Assembly (NCBI GenBank): GCA_040752895.1
Contig: JBFMHN010000006.1
Span: forward strand, 1-64,000
Direction: 5' to 3'
Length of the DNA: 64,000 nt
DNA from: Pseudomonadota bacterium
GTDB taxonomy: Bacteria; Pseudomonadota; Alphaproteobacteria; GCA-2746255
The notes beneath the pieces were generated by a model. It did no database searches. It had not been told where the DNA came from and saw only the letters and a program-made list of their open reading frames with translations. Shown one piece after another: positions 37,421 through 45,977 of the stretch. The translations under genes were made by a program, and so were the position numbers. Position 1 is the stretch's first letter, and every line of letters begins with the position of its first letter.

Positions 37421-38025
37421 GAGGCAAGCTCCTTCAGTCCGGCCCGGATCAACGCCTCAACCGAGGCCTTGGGCCCCAAGTCCTGCCGGGCCCGGCCAAC
37501 GGCGCCGAAAGCTTCGTCCCGCCGGTAGCTTAAATTGACGAGGGCTGAAATCGCATCCGCCGCGGCCGGGTCCGGGGGAACGATCGCCCCCCCATGGGCG
37601 GCGGCGCCAAGGCCGAGACCGCCCACTTTGTCCTTCAACTCGCTGACCACGCGGCCGGCCAGTTTCGCGCCGACCCCTTGCGCCCGGGTGATCGCCTGGG
37701 CATCCGCCGCCGCGATCGCCCGGGCAAGCTCGGCCGGTGAAAGGGCGGACAGAATGGCCAGCGCCATCTTGGCGCCGACGCCTTGGACGGTGAAGAGAAG
37801 CCGGAACCAGTTCCGCTCGGTCGCGTCGAGAAAACCGAAGAGGTGAATGTAGTCTTCCCGTATGTGCGTCTCGATATAGAGCGAGATCGGCTCGCCCGCA
37901 CGCGGCAAGGCGCCGCGCGTTCGGGCGGAAGCATAGACGAGGTAACCGACGCCGTTCACGTCGACGACAAGAAAATCGTCATCCCCATTCACGGAATCGA
38001 GAACGCCGGTAAGTTTTGCGATCAT
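37417..38025 (-). CDS. ruvA: Holliday junction-binding protein RuvA
   Basis: 202 residues. OB-fold domain [15 protein letters not shown], tandem helix-hairpin-helix region ([20 protein letters not shown] and [17 protein letters not shown]) and the mobile C-terminal domain III that contacts RuvB ([17 protein letters not shown]). The ATG at 38025 overlaps the ruvC stop (ATGA), so the 11-codon longer reading is not used. Confidence 0.97.
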   Translation of the reverse strand: MIAKLTGVLDSVNGDDDFLVVDVNGVGYLVYASARTRGALPRAGEPISLYIETHIREDYIHLFGFLDATERNWFRLLFTVQGVGAKMALAILSALSPAELARAIAAADAQAITRAQGVGAKLAGRVVSELKDKVGGLGLGAAAHGGAIVPPDPAAADAISALVNLSYRRDEAFGAVGRARQDLGPKASVEALIRAGLKELAS

Positions 38026-38534
38026 GCGCGCACTTTCTCCTGGGCTTTTTGCGCCCAACGTTGCCAGGTGGCGCGATGGTGGGCGTGGCAGATCGCCACG
38101 GCCAGGGCGTCAGCGGCATCCGCCGTCTCGAGCCGAGCGCCGGGAAGCAGCATGCGGACCATGGCGGCGATCTGGTCCTTCGCGGCATGGCCGGTGCCGA
38201 CGACCGCCTTCTTGACCAGATTCGCCGAATATTCGGCCACGGGAAGCCCGGCCTCGGCTGGCGCCAGCAGCACAACGCCGCGGGCCAGGCCAAGTTTCAG
38301 GGTCGAGGCCGGGTTGCGGTTGACGAAGATCGCCTCGACCGCGGCGGCCTCCGGCCGATGGGCCGCGATCACTTCTCGCAGGCCCTCGTAAAGCCGGACG
38401 AGGCGGTCGGGCGCGGAGGGCCCCTCGCCCGGCCGGATGGCGCCGTCCGCCACATGGCTGAGCCGGTTGCCCGTGACGTCGATCACGCCCCACCCTGTGA
38501 TTCGGATACCCGGATCGAGACCCAGGAGTCGCAT
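38022..38534 (-). CDS. ruvC: Holliday junction resolvase RuvC
   Basis: 170 residues, RNase H-like fold. Catalytic acidic residues are in [26 protein letters not shown] and the C-terminal [14 protein letters not shown]. It cuts Holliday junctions symmetrically. First gene of the ruv operon, 28 bp after the yebC stop, so yebC may belong to the same transcript. Confidence 0.97.
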   Translation of the reverse strand: MRLLGLDPGIRITGWGVIDVTGNRLSHVADGAIRPGEGPSAPDRLVRLYEGLREVIAAHRPEAAAVEAIFVNRNPASTLKLGLARGVVLLAPAEAGLPVAEYSANLVKKAVVGTGHAAKDQIAAMVRMLLPGARLETADAADALAVAICHAHHRATWQRWAQKAQEKVRA

Positions 38535-38562
38535 CTTTTCACCTCTGGCGATCGCGAAGGCT

Positions 38563-39312
38563 TCAGGCGCTTAGCCTGGCGATCGCTTCGTCGGAAATTT
38601 CATAATTCGCCGAAACCGTCTGCACGTCGTCGCTGTCTTCGAGCGCTTCGATCAGGCGAAAAAGCGTTTCCGTGTCTTCTTCGCTTACCGGCGTCGTGAC
38701 CTTCGGTTTCCACGTAAGGCCCGCGCTGTCCGCGGGCCCGAACTTGCCTTCGAGGCTTTCGCGAACCGCGTTGAAATCCTGCGGCGCGCAGGTGATTTCG
38801 TGAAGCGTCTCATCCGATACGACATCTCCGGCGCCGGCTTCCAGGGCAGCTTCGAAAATGGCCGCCTCCGAAATTTTCTGCGCCGCATACTGCACGAGTC
38901 CGACGCGGTCGAATTGAAAGCTCACGCTGTTCGCTTCGCCCAGACTGCCGCCGTGCTTGTTGAAAGCGGTGCGGATGTCGGCCGCCGCGCGGTTGCGATT
39001 ATCGGTCAGCGCTTCGACGATGATGGCGACCCCGCCCGGGCCATAGCCTTCGTAGCGGATCTCTTCGTAATTCGCGCTTTCGTCGTCGCCCGCCCCGCGG
39101 CGGACAGCGCGTTCCATGGTGTCTTTCGGCAGATTGGCCACCCGCGCCGCGGCGATTGCCGCCCTAAGCCTCGGGTTGCCGGTTGCATCCCCTCCGCCCA
39201 TGCGGGCCGCCACCGTAAGTTCGCGAATGACTTTCGTGAACAATTTGGCGCGCTTAGCATCCTTCGCGCCCTTGCGGTGCATGATGGTTTTGAATTTCGA
39301 ATGGCCAGACAT
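38563..39312 (-). CDS. yebC: YebC/PmpR-family protein
   Basis: 249 residues. The start [25 protein letters not shown] is characteristic of the family, followed by [50 protein letters not shown] and the acidic C-domain. YebC proteins have been described as transcriptional regulators and, more recently, as factors easing ribosome stalling. It sits next to ruvC as in most proteobacteria. The ATG at 39312 agrees with the family; an earlier in-frame start does not. Confidence 0.96.
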   Translation of the reverse strand: MSGHSKFKTIMHRKGAKDAKRAKLFTKVIRELTVAARMGGGDATGNPRLRAAIAAARVANLPKDTMERAVRRGAGDDESANYEEIRYEGYGPGGVAIIVEALTDNRNRAAADIRTAFNKHGGSLGEANSVSFQFDRVGLVQYAAQKISEAAIFEAALEAGAGDVVSDETLHEITCAPQDFNAVRESLEGKFGPADSAGLTWKPKVTTPVSEEDTETLFRLIEALEDSDDVQTVSANYEISDEAIARLSA

Positions 39313-39341
39313 CGAATCTAGGCTACCCTTAAGGAATTCGC

Positions 39342-40391
39342 GTGCCATCTATACCAGATGATGGGCGTGAATGCACGAAACCCGCAGAATGTATTCGATT
39401 TTCATATGGGGAGGGGCAACCGATAACGACCCTCTTTTTAACCCACCCGGCCTGCCTCGCCCATGACCCAGGCCCCGGCCACCCGGAGAGCGCGGACCGG
39501 CTCCGGGCGGTGCTTGGCACCATGAAAAACAAAGAATTTCAATTACTTGAACACGAAGACGCCCCCCTCGCCACGCCCCAGGACCTGGCCCGTGTCCATC
39601 ACCTGACCTATGTCGAAAGCTGCCTGAGGGCCATCCCCGAGCGCGGCCTGCGCGCGCTGGACCCGGATACCATCGTCTCGCCGGGCTCGGGCCAAGCGGC
39701 GCTGCGCGCCGCCGGCGCGTTGTTGGCCGGCGTGGACGCGGTGGCCACCGGCCAGGCGCTAAACGCCTTCGCCGCCGTCCGCCCGCCCGGCCACCACGCG
39801 ACGCCGGATCGTGCGATGGGGTTCTGCCTATTCAACAACGTGGCGATCGGGGCGGCCTATGCGCGGGCGCGTTACGGGTTTTCGCGCCTCGCCATCGTCG
39901 ATTTTGATGTCCACCACGGAAACGGCACCCAGGCGATCTTCGAAGCCGACCCCGACACGTTCTACGCCTCGACGCATCAGGAAAACATCTTTCCCGGTAC
40001 CGGCCGGCGGGACGAACGCGGGGTGGGCAACCTTTGCAACGTGCCGTTGCCGGCCGGTGCGGGAGGCGAGGCCTTTCGGGAAGCCATGAAAAACGCGGTG
40101 CTGCCGGCGCTGGCCGCGTTCGAGCCGGATTTTCTATTTATCTCCGCCGGCTTCGATGCCCATCGCGGGGACCCGCTGGCCGGGCTTCGGTTGGAGACCG
40201 AGGATTATGCCTGGGTGACGACGAAGCTGCTGGAAATAGCCGCCGCCACGTGCGGCGGCCGGGTTGTTTCCGCCCTCGAAGGCGGCTACGCGCCGGACGA
40301 TCTGGCGGCGTCCGCCGCCGCCCACGTCCGCGCCCTGATGGGCGGGAGGCCGGCCTTAGGCCTGCCCGTCGAAAGGCCAGGCGGGGCTTAG
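39342..40391 (+). CDS. Histone deacetylase-family amidohydrolase
   Basis: 349 residues if started at the GTG 39342. Active-site signatures are complete: HDPGPGHPES, RPPGHHATPDRAMGFCLFNN (His pair), DFDVHHGNGTQ (zinc Asp and His), SAGFDAHRGDPL (zinc Asp) and LEGGYAPDDLA. Bacterial members deacetylate acetylpolyamines or protein lysines. The family-like N-terminus TTLFLTHPACLAHDPGPG is preceded by an ATA codon (39423) with a strong GGGGAGGGG at ideal distance, while the GTG has AAGGA six bases upstream and adds 27 unconserved residues. The start is therefore unsure. Its end overlaps the convergent phosphoesterase by 36 bp. Confidence 0.9.
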   Translation: MPSIPDDGRECTKPAECIRFSYGEGQPITTLFLTHPACLAHDPGPGHPESADRLRAVLGTMKNKEFQLLEHEDAPLATPQDLARVHHLTYVESCLRAIPERGLRALDPDTIVSPGSGQAALRAAGALLAGVDAVATGQALNAFAAVRPPGHHATPDRAMGFCLFNNVAIGAAYARARYGFSRLAIVDFDVHHGNGTQAIFEADPDTFYASTHQENIFPGTGRRDERGVGNLCNVPLPAGAGGEAFREAMKNAVLPALAAFEPDFLFISAGFDAHRGDPLAGLRLETEDYAWVTTKLLEIAAATCGGRVVSALEGGYAPDDLAASAAAHVRALMGGRPALGLPVERPGGA

Positions 40392-41180
40392 CCTTCCCCC
40401 CATCCGCAGCGGCGCAACCCGCGAAGCAAGGCCGGTCTTCGGATTCGTCTCGACGAAGACGCCACAAAGCGTCGCCTCGCCTTCGGCCGGACTGAAGGGC
40501 TCCGTCCGGATCGGGCGCAGGAAGCGCTTGATCGACGTCTCCTTCTTCATGCCGATCACCGAATCGTAATCCCCGCACATGCCGAGGTCGGAAATATAGG
40601 CGGTGCCGCCCGGCAAGATCTGGGCGTCCGCCGTCGGCACGTGGGTGTGGGTGCCGGCCACCAGCGTCACGCGCCCATCGAGGTAATGGCCAAGTGCCAT
40701 TTTTTCGCTGGTCGCCTCGGCGTGGATATCGACGACGATGGCGCCCACCGTGCCGCCCAGCCGGTGGTTGCCGAGCACCCTTTCGATCGCCACGAAAGGA
40801 TCGTCGAGCGGTTCCATGAACAACCTTCCCATCGCCTGCAGAACGAGAACGGACTCGCCCTTCGCGGTCGGGAAGACGCCGCTGCCAAAGCCCGGCGTCG
40901 TCAACGGGTAGTTGAGCGGCCGCAACAGCTTTGGATCGTTCTCGATATAGCCGACGATCTCGCGCTGCGCCCAGGCGTGGTTGCCGAGCGTCAGCACGTC
41001 AACGCCTACCTCATAGAATTCCCGGCAGAGTCGTTCCGTGATGCCGAAGCCGCCGGCCGCGTTCTCGGCGTTCACGACGACGAGGTCGAGCTGCAGCCGT
41101 TCGCGCAGTTCCGGCACCCGCGCGAGAATGGCCTCGCGCCCGGCGCGGCCGACCACGTCTCCGCAAAAAAGAATCCGCAT
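40356..41180 (-). CDS. YmdB-like metallophosphoesterase (TIGR00282 family)
   Basis: 274 residues. Metal-binding calcineurin-like motifs: MRILFCGDVVGRAGREA, VVVNAENAAGGFGIT, LTLGNHAWAQRE and GTHTHVPTAD. In Bacillus and others, YmdB hydrolyses 2',3'-cyclic AMP and affects biofilm and motility decisions. The C-terminal 35 bp overlap the convergent deacetylase gene. It lies 1 bp after fau's stop region on the same strand, so it is probably downstream in the 6S RNA-fau transcript. Confidence 0.9.
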   Translation of the reverse strand: MRILFCGDVVGRAGREAILARVPELRERLQLDLVVVNAENAAGGFGITERLCREFYEVGVDVLTLGNHAWAQREIVGYIENDPKLLRPLNYPLTTPGFGSGVFPTAKGESVLVLQAMGRLFMEPLDDPFVAIERVLGNHRLGGTVGAIVVDIHAEATSEKMALGHYLDGRVTLVAGTHTHVPTADAQILPGGTAYISDLGMCGDYDSVIGMKKETSIKRFLRPIRTEPFSPAEGEATLCGVFVETNPKTGLASRVAPLRMGGRLSPAWPFDGQA

Positions 41181-41181
41181 C

Positions 41182-41760
41182 TCACTCCGCCTTAATCAAA
41201 ATGGCCTCGCGCTCCGTCACCACCCAGTCGAGCGCCTGGTCGGCGGCGGTGGAAGGCACCCTGGGCAGTTCCTGCCCGGCATAGGCAAGCCCCACGGCAA
41301 GCACCCGGCCTTTCGCGCGCAGGCCGGCGATCGTCCGGTCGTAATGGCCGCCGCCATAGCCGAGCCGACGGCCCTGGCGGTCGAAGGCAAGCAAGGGCAC
41401 GAACAGCAGCGCGGGGCATAAAAGCGCCGCCCCGTCGGCCGGCACTTGAATCCCGAAAAGGCCGCTTTCCAGTTGGTCCCCCGGCCGCCATGACCGGAAA
41501 CGAAGGGGCTCTCCCTTCGCCGCGACGGGAAGCGCGCAGCGGCACCCGGCTTGCGCGAGCTTGAAAAGCAGCGGGCGGGGATCCGCTTCATCCCCGATCG
41601 GCCAATAGCCACCGACGACGGCGCCGGTTTCCCAGGGCACCGCTTCCAGGAAGCGGGCGGCCAAGTGGGCAGGCGCTTCTTCGCCGGCCGCTGCCCGCGC
41701 TTCCTTGCGAAGGCGCTTCGCCTTTTCCCGAACGGTTCGTTTATCGAAGGCCGGACTCAA
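41182..41760 (-). CDS. fau: 5-formyltetrahydrofolate cyclo-ligase
   Basis: 192 residues from the TTG at 41760 (LSPAFDKRTVREKAKRLRKEA), which has GGGGA eight bases upstream. The ATG at 41844 lies inside the 3' end of the 6S RNA and would add 28 unconserved residues. Motifs are VVGGYWPIGDEADPRPLL, RCALPVAAKGEPLRFR, and LVPLLAFDRQGRRLGYGGGHYDR, the ATP/substrate site. It converts 5-formyl-THF to 5,10-methenyl-THF. The zapA-6S RNA-fau order is conserved across proteobacteria. Confidence 0.92.
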   Translation of the reverse strand: MSPAFDKRTVREKAKRLRKEARAAAGEEAPAHLAARFLEAVPWETGAVVGGYWPIGDEADPRPLLFKLAQAGCRCALPVAAKGEPLRFRSWRPGDQLESGLFGIQVPADGAALLCPALLFVPLLAFDRQGRRLGYGGGHYDRTIAGLRAKGRVLAVGLAYAGQELPRVPSTAADQALDWVVTEREAILIKAE

Positions 41761-41830
41761 AGAGGAAGTCCCCGGAAGGGAAAACGAACGGGCATCTTCC
41801 CGGAAAGAGATGGGCCGGAAAAAAAGAGGT

Positions 41831-41992
41831 GGGTAAGGCTGCATCGGCCGTCGGGTGTTTCAGTATCCTCTGTGACCCGCCTAAGCAGGTGGGCGCCATA
41901 TACCGAGACCACGGCCCCGGCAGGGACAGCTCCCTTGAGATAAATATTGGTCCCAGGGATTTCGATACCTGACGGGCCGCGAAGCCTTACCC
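41831..41992 (-). ncRNA. ssrS: 6S RNA (SsrS)
   Basis: About 162 nt on the minus strand between zapA and fau, where 6S RNA is encoded in most proteobacteria. The ends pair perfectly: 5' GGGTAAGGCT with 3' AGCCTTACCC. Further pairs are GGTATC with GATAC(T) and a partial CGGCCCGTC with GGCCGTCGGG. The middle contains a purine/pyrimidine-rich rod with an open region and an apical GGGAGCTGTCCC hairpin. This long interrupted rod mimics an open promoter and binds sigma-70 RNA polymerase. Assigned from synteny and fold; exact ends are approximate. Confidence 0.88.
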
Positions 41993-42003
41993 GTTCCTTT
42001 AAT

Positions 42004-42333
42004 TTAGGCGGAAACCAGGCGGTCGGCAATGTTCTCGATTCGGGCGGCAAACGTGTCGAGCTTGGCGGCGATCCGGGCCGGATTCGCAGACGCCGCCTGG
42101 GTGCTGTCGTTTTTCATCTTCGCCACCTCCGCGTACGCATCGGCCAGTTCATCGGCGATCAAGAGCGACACCATCACCAGAAGCCGCGCATCCCCGATCT
42201 GCCCGACCGACGTGATGAGTTCCTTTACCCGCTTGTCGACGAAGGCGGCGAGCCGTTCGAGATGTTCTTCCTGGCCGTTGTCGCAGGCGATGTCGTAATC
42301 CCGCCCGTTGATGGCAACGCTTACCTGCGTCAT
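42004..42333 (-). CDS. zapA: Cell-division protein ZapA
   Basis: 109 residues. MTQVSVAINGRDYDIACDNGQEEHLERLAAFVDKRV is the ZapA globular domain; a coiled coil follows (LLIADELADAYAEVAKMKND). ZapA bundles FtsZ filaments. The ATG at 42333 has GGGGG upstream and lies one base after the stop of the DUF4164 gene; the longer reading is within that gene. It lies 11 bp upstream of the 6S RNA. Confidence 0.94.
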   Translation of the reverse strand: MTQVSVAINGRDYDIACDNGQEEHLERLAAFVDKRVKELITSVGQIGDARLLVMVSLLIADELADAYAEVAKMKNDSTQAASANPARIAAKLDTFAARIENIADRLVSA

Positions 42334-42334
42334 G

Positions 42335-42547
42335 TCATTCCCCCAGCGCCTGGCGCAACCGGTTGATTGCCGAATCGAGACGCTTGGAAACGTCGCGGAT
42401 CTCCTGGCGTTTTTGCGAATCGTTTGCCGCGGTGGAAGGCGCGGCGACCGCCGCCAGGGGGGCCGCCCCCGGACGCGCTTCAAGCGCGGCTTCGAGCCGC
42501 AGAATCGCCTGCTCCAGCCGTCTTTCCGCCGCCCCCATGTCCGTCAT
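42335..42547 (-). CDS. DUF4164 coiled-coil protein
   Basis: 70 residues of almost continuous amphipathic helix: AERRLEQAILRLEAALEAR, an Ala/Pro hinge, then RQEIRDVSKRLDSAINRLRQALGE. The DUF4164 family is found immediately upstream of zapA in alphaproteobacteria. By position it may assist ZapA in division; no function is established. Its stop and the zapA start are separated by one base. Confidence 0.85.
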   Translation of the reverse strand: MTDMGAAERRLEQAILRLEAALEARPGAAPLAAVAAPSTAANDSQKRQEIRDVSKRLDSAINRLRQALGE

Positions 42548-42627
42548 GGCAACTCTCTGATGCTTCTTGGATTTTTCCGCAAATCGTGCGCCCCAGGGCA
42601 GGAGGATACGCCCGGCTTCCTTCCCCC

Positions 42628-42661
42628 GTCAACCGATGGCCGACCATGGTTGACGGCCATC
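42628..42661. promoter_or_regulatory. Two interlocked inverted repeats upstream of gap
   Basis: Order A-B-spacer-A'-B': GTCAACC (42628-42634), GATGGCC (42635-42641), six bases, GGTTGAC (42648-42654), GGCCATC (42655-42661). A pairs with A' and B with B', all seven positions perfect. In RNA this is an H-type pseudoknot topology; in DNA it is two overlapping operator-like palindromes. It lies 98 bp before the gap ATG in the 211-bp divergent region shared with DUF4164-zapA. Confidence 0.65.
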
Positions 42662-42758
42662 GAAGACGGCGGCATTTTCTCCGCCACACACCTGCGCCCA
42701 AGGCGCTATAACAAGCGACGGCCCGTGGCCGCCTCAACAGGAAAGGGACAAAGCGCGA

Positions 42759-43766
42759 ATGACGATTCGGATTGGCATTAATGGATTTGGACGGATTGGC
42801 CGGCTTGTCCTCCGGGCCATCGCCGAGACGGTTCGGAGCGACCTCGTCGTGGTCGGAGTCAATGACCTCGGGCCGGCGGAAACGAACGCCCATCTCCTGC
42901 GTTACGATTCCGTGCACGGCCCCTTCCCCAGCAGCGTCAAGGTCGGCGAAGGGCAGATGGACATTGGCCGGGGCCCGATCCGTGTCACGGCCGAGGCCGA
43001 ACCCGCCAAGCTCGCCTGGGGGGACTTGGGCGTCGACGTCGTCCTCGAATGCACCGGCCGGTTCCTCAAGCGTGAACAAGCCGCCCGCCACCTCGAGGCA
43101 GGCGCCGGCAAGGTCCTGATCTCCGCCCCGGCGAAGGACGTGGACCTGACCGTCGTCTACGGCGTCAACCACGACCGCCTGGCGCCCGGAATGACGATCG
43201 TCTCGAACGCGTCCTGCACGACGAACTGCCTGGCGCCGGTCGCCGACGTGCTGCACCGAACGATCGGCATCGAGCGCGGCTTCATGACGACGGTCCATTC
43301 CTACACCGCCGATCAGCAGATCGTGGACGCGCTCCATAAGGACCTGCGTCGCGCCCGCGCCGCCGCCGTCTCGATGATCCCGACCTCGACCGGGGCGGCG
43401 CGCGCCGTCGGCCTCGTCTTGCCGGAACTGAAGGGCAAGCTTGACGGAACCGCGATTCGCGTGCCGACCGCCAACGTCTCGCTGGTGGACCTCACCTTCG
43501 TCGCCGCCAGGAAAACGACACCGGAGGAAATCAACGCCGCCATGACGGAAGCCGCGCGGGGAAGGCTCGGAGGAATCCTGGCGGTAAGCGACGTGCCTTT
43601 GGTTTCAGCCGACTTCAACCACACGCCTTACAGCGCCACCCTAGACCTTGCCGAAACGCAGGTGGTCGAGGGCACGCTTGGCCGCGTGCTGGCCTGGTAC
43701 GACAACGAATGGGGCTTCTCGAACCGGATGCTGGATACGGCGGCCTATCTCGGGAACCTGCAATAG
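42759..43766 (+). CDS. gap: Type I glyceraldehyde-3-phosphate dehydrogenase
   Basis: 335 residues. [19 protein letters not shown] binds NAD; the catalytic Cys is in [14 protein letters not shown]; substrate-binding [20 protein letters not shown] and the end [15 protein letters not shown] are intact. It oxidises and phosphorylates glyceraldehyde-3-phosphate. The Asp/Asn residue at the end of the second strand, VGVNDLGP, fits NAD use. pgk, often next to gap, is absent: the following genes are an unknown protein and class I aldolase. Confidence 0.97.
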   Translation: MTIRIGINGFGRIGRLVLRAIAETVRSDLVVVGVNDLGPAETNAHLLRYDSVHGPFPSSVKVGEGQMDIGRGPIRVTAEAEPAKLAWGDLGVDVVLECTGRFLKREQAARHLEAGAGKVLISAPAKDVDLTVVYGVNHDRLAPGMTIVSNASCTTNCLAPVADVLHRTIGIERGFMTTVHSYTADQQIVDALHKDLRRARAAAVSMIPTSTGAARAVGLVLPELKGKLDGTAIRVPTANVSLVDLTFVAARKTTPEEINAAMTEAARGRLGGILAVSDVPLVSADFNHTPYSATLDLAETQVVEGTLGRVLAWYDNEWGFSNRMLDTAAYLGNLQ

Positions 43767-43767
43767 G

Positions 43768-44172
43768 GTGGGCGGACGCGCCGTCATCGTTCACGACCTG
43801 CCGCAGGCGCTTGCCGCGCTGGCGGCGGCGGCGAGGCTCAACCGGCCGATCACGCTCCGAACCCCTTACGGGGCCGCGAGCTGCGCAGGGGCTGGCTACT
43901 TCCAAAAGGTGGCCGAGCTTGCTAAGCGGCAATACCCGGGTGTCACTGCCGTTTTCGTGCTCGATTGCGGCGACGCGGCCGGCCAGGCGCTTGGCGCCCT
44001 CCGCGCCGGCTGGAAGCGAATCCGGTTCGAAGGCACGGCGGCAACGCTTGCGAAGGTCGCCGACATCGCCGGCCAGACGGGCGCTGTACTCGATACGGAT
44101 GCGACGCCGGCACGCGATCTTTCGCAGGCGGAAGACCCGGAAAAGGCCACCGCCGAATGGCTGGAGGAATAG
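43768..44172 (+). CDS. Conserved hypothetical protein between gap and fba
   Basis: 134 residues from the GTG at 43768, one base after the gap stop, so probably coupled. The long upstream part of this frame is shadow of gap. Composition: LPQALAALAAAARLNRPITLRT, GYFQKVAELAKRQYPGVTAVFVLDCG, LGALRAGWKRIRFEGTAATLAKVADIA, an alternating helix/strand pattern that suggests a small alpha/beta domain. No catalytic motif is obvious and I do not recognise the family. Its place between two glycolytic genes suggests a link with triose-phosphate metabolism. Confidence 0.75.
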   Translation: MGGRAVIVHDLPQALAALAAAARLNRPITLRTPYGAASCAGAGYFQKVAELAKRQYPGVTAVFVLDCGDAAGQALGALRAGWKRIRFEGTAATLAKVADIAGQTGAVLDTDATPARDLSQAEDPEKATAEWLEE

Positions 44173-44277
44173 CCTTTCCAGCCGTTTGCAAATGCCCAGC
44201 ACCTAGGCTATGAAGCCGCCTTGAATCCGATTGCAACGCCAACGACCGCATCCCTTCGGGAGGAGTAACGTCCCGCC

Positions 44278-45216
44278 ATGAAGTCCCCCCGCCCCCGTTC
44301 CCGCGTTCAGGAAATTCTCTCCTGCTACGAAGGCGAAAGCCGCGAAACGAAGAAAAACCTTGCCCGCATTCTGATGCATGGCCGGCTCGGTGGAACGGGC
44401 AGGCTTGTCATTCTTCCGGTTGATCAGGGTTTTGAGCACGGGCCGGCGCGAAGCTTCGCGCCGAACCCCGACGCTTACGACCCCCACTACCATTACCGGC
44501 TGGCGATCGATGCCGGCCTTTCGGCCTACGCCGCGCCACTTGGGATGCTCGAGGCCGGCGCCGAGACCTTCGGCGGCCAGATCCCGACCATCCTGAAAAT
44601 GAACAGCGCAAACAGCCTCTCCCGCGAAAAGGAAGCCGCCGACCAGGCCGTAACAGCCACGGTCGAGGACGCGCTTAGGCTTGGCTGCGCGGCGGTCGGC
44701 TTCACGCTCTACCCCGCCTCGGACGCCGCCTACGGGATGATGGAGGAGCTGCGCGAGATCGCCCGCGAGGCGAAGAGGATGGGCCTGGCCGTTGTCGTCT
44801 GGTCCTACCCGCGCGGTGGCAACCTTTCAAAGGAAGGCGAAACCGCGATCGACATCGTGGCCTACGCCGCCCATATGGCCTGCCTGATGGGCGCCCATAT
44901 CGTGAAGGTGAAGCTGCCGACCGCGCATCTCGAATCGCCGGAAGCGAAGAAAGTCTACGAGAAAGAGAAGATCGACATTGCCACACAGGCCGCGCGCGTC
45001 CGCCACATCGTGGAATGCTGCTTCAAGGGTAGGCGGCTCGTTGTCTTTTCCGGCGGCACCACGAAGGGCGCCGACAGCCTCTACGAAGACGCCCGCGCCA
45101 TCCGGGACGGCGGCGGCACCGGCTCGATCATCGGGCGCAACACCTTCCAGCGCCCGCGCGAAGAGGCGCTCAAGATGCTCGACACCATCCTCGACATATA
45201 CCAGGGGAACGCTTGA
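44278..45216 (+). CDS. fba: Class I fructose-bisphosphate aldolase (FbaB/DhnA type)
   Basis: 312 residues, TIM-barrel Schiff-base aldolase. RLVILPVDQGFEHGPARSFAPNPDAYDP opens the family domain; VVVWSYPRGGNLSKEG and AHIVKVKLP, containing the Schiff-base Lys, and VFSGGTTKGADSLYEDARA follow. It cleaves fructose-1,6-bisphosphate to triose phosphates without metal. GGGAGGAG precedes the ATG, rather far (12 bases). The stop overlaps the thiE start. With PFK (53.5 kb) and gap this would give an upper EMP route. Confidence 0.93.
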   Translation: MKSPRPRSRVQEILSCYEGESRETKKNLARILMHGRLGGTGRLVILPVDQGFEHGPARSFAPNPDAYDPHYHYRLAIDAGLSAYAAPLGMLEAGAETFGGQIPTILKMNSANSLSREKEAADQAVTATVEDALRLGCAAVGFTLYPASDAAYGMMEELREIAREAKRMGLAVVVWSYPRGGNLSKEGETAIDIVAYAAHMACLMGAHIVKVKLPTAHLESPEAKKVYEKEKIDIATQAARVRHIVECCFKGRRLVVFSGGTTKGADSLYEDARAIRDGGGTGSIIGRNTFQRPREEALKMLDTILDIYQGNA

Positions 45217-45875
45217 TCCAAGCGCGCCACACACGCCTTTACCTTCTGACCCCGCCGGAGATCGAGCCGAAGGCGTTCGCCGAAAAACTGGCCGAGGCGC
45301 TGGACGCAGGCAACGTCGCCTGCGTGCAGCTACGCCTGAAGGGCGCCTCCGACGACGCCGTTCGCGGCGCGGCGGAACGGCTGCTTCCCGTCTGCCACGC
45401 GCGCGCCGTGCCCCTGCTCATCAACGACCGGCCGGACCTGGCGAAGGAAACCGGTGCCGATGGCGTCCACGTCGGCCAGCAGGACGCCCTTTGCGCGGAG
45501 GCCCGCCGGGTCTTAGGTAAGGACGCCATCGTCGGGGTCACCTGCCACGGCTCGCGCCACCTCGCGATCCAGGCCGTCGAGGCGGGCGCGGATTACGTCG
45601 CCTTCGGCGCCTTCTTTCCCACGACGACGAAGGAAACGAAGGCGCACCCGCACCCGGAAATCCTCACTTGGTGGGCCGAAACGACGGTGGTGCCCTGCGT
45701 GGCGATCGGCGGCATCACGGTCGAGAACTGCCCCCTCATGGTGCAGGCGGGGGCCGATTTCCTGGCCGTGCTGCGTGGGGTGTGGGCGCGCGAAAGGGGG
45801 CCGGGAGAAGCCGTCCGCGCCTTCAACCGAGCGATCCGGGAAGCGGCCGATGCGCCGCCGCCGGAGGCGGCTTGA
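45213..45875 (+). CDS. thiE: Thiamine-phosphate synthase
   Basis: 220 residues, TIM barrel. RLYLLTPPEI begins the domain; VQLRLKG, LLINDRPDLAKETGADGVHVGQQD, VGVTCHGSRHLAIQAVEAGADYVAFGAFFPTTTK and IGGITVENC are the phosphate and pyrimidine sites. It joins HMP-PP and thiazole phosphate. The start is TTG at 45213, overlapping the fba stop (TTGA). In the SAHR-type loop, GSRHL replaces the more usual CHSS-like pattern. Confidence 0.88.
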   Translation: MIQARHTRLYLLTPPEIEPKAFAEKLAEALDAGNVACVQLRLKGASDDAVRGAAERLLPVCHARAVPLLINDRPDLAKETGADGVHVGQQDALCAEARRVLGKDAIVGVTCHGSRHLAIQAVEAGADYVAFGAFFPTTTKETKAHPHPEILTWWAETTVVPCVAIGGITVENCPLMVQAGADFLAVLRGVWARERGPGEAVRAFNRAIREAADAPPPEAA

Positions 45876-45977
45876 AGGACCGGCGGCCCTTCCATTGCCT
45901 AGCTGCCGCCAACCTGATAGGTTCCGCGCCGATTTTTCCCAAAACTTTCGGTTTCCAATAATTCGGTTTCCAGCAAC

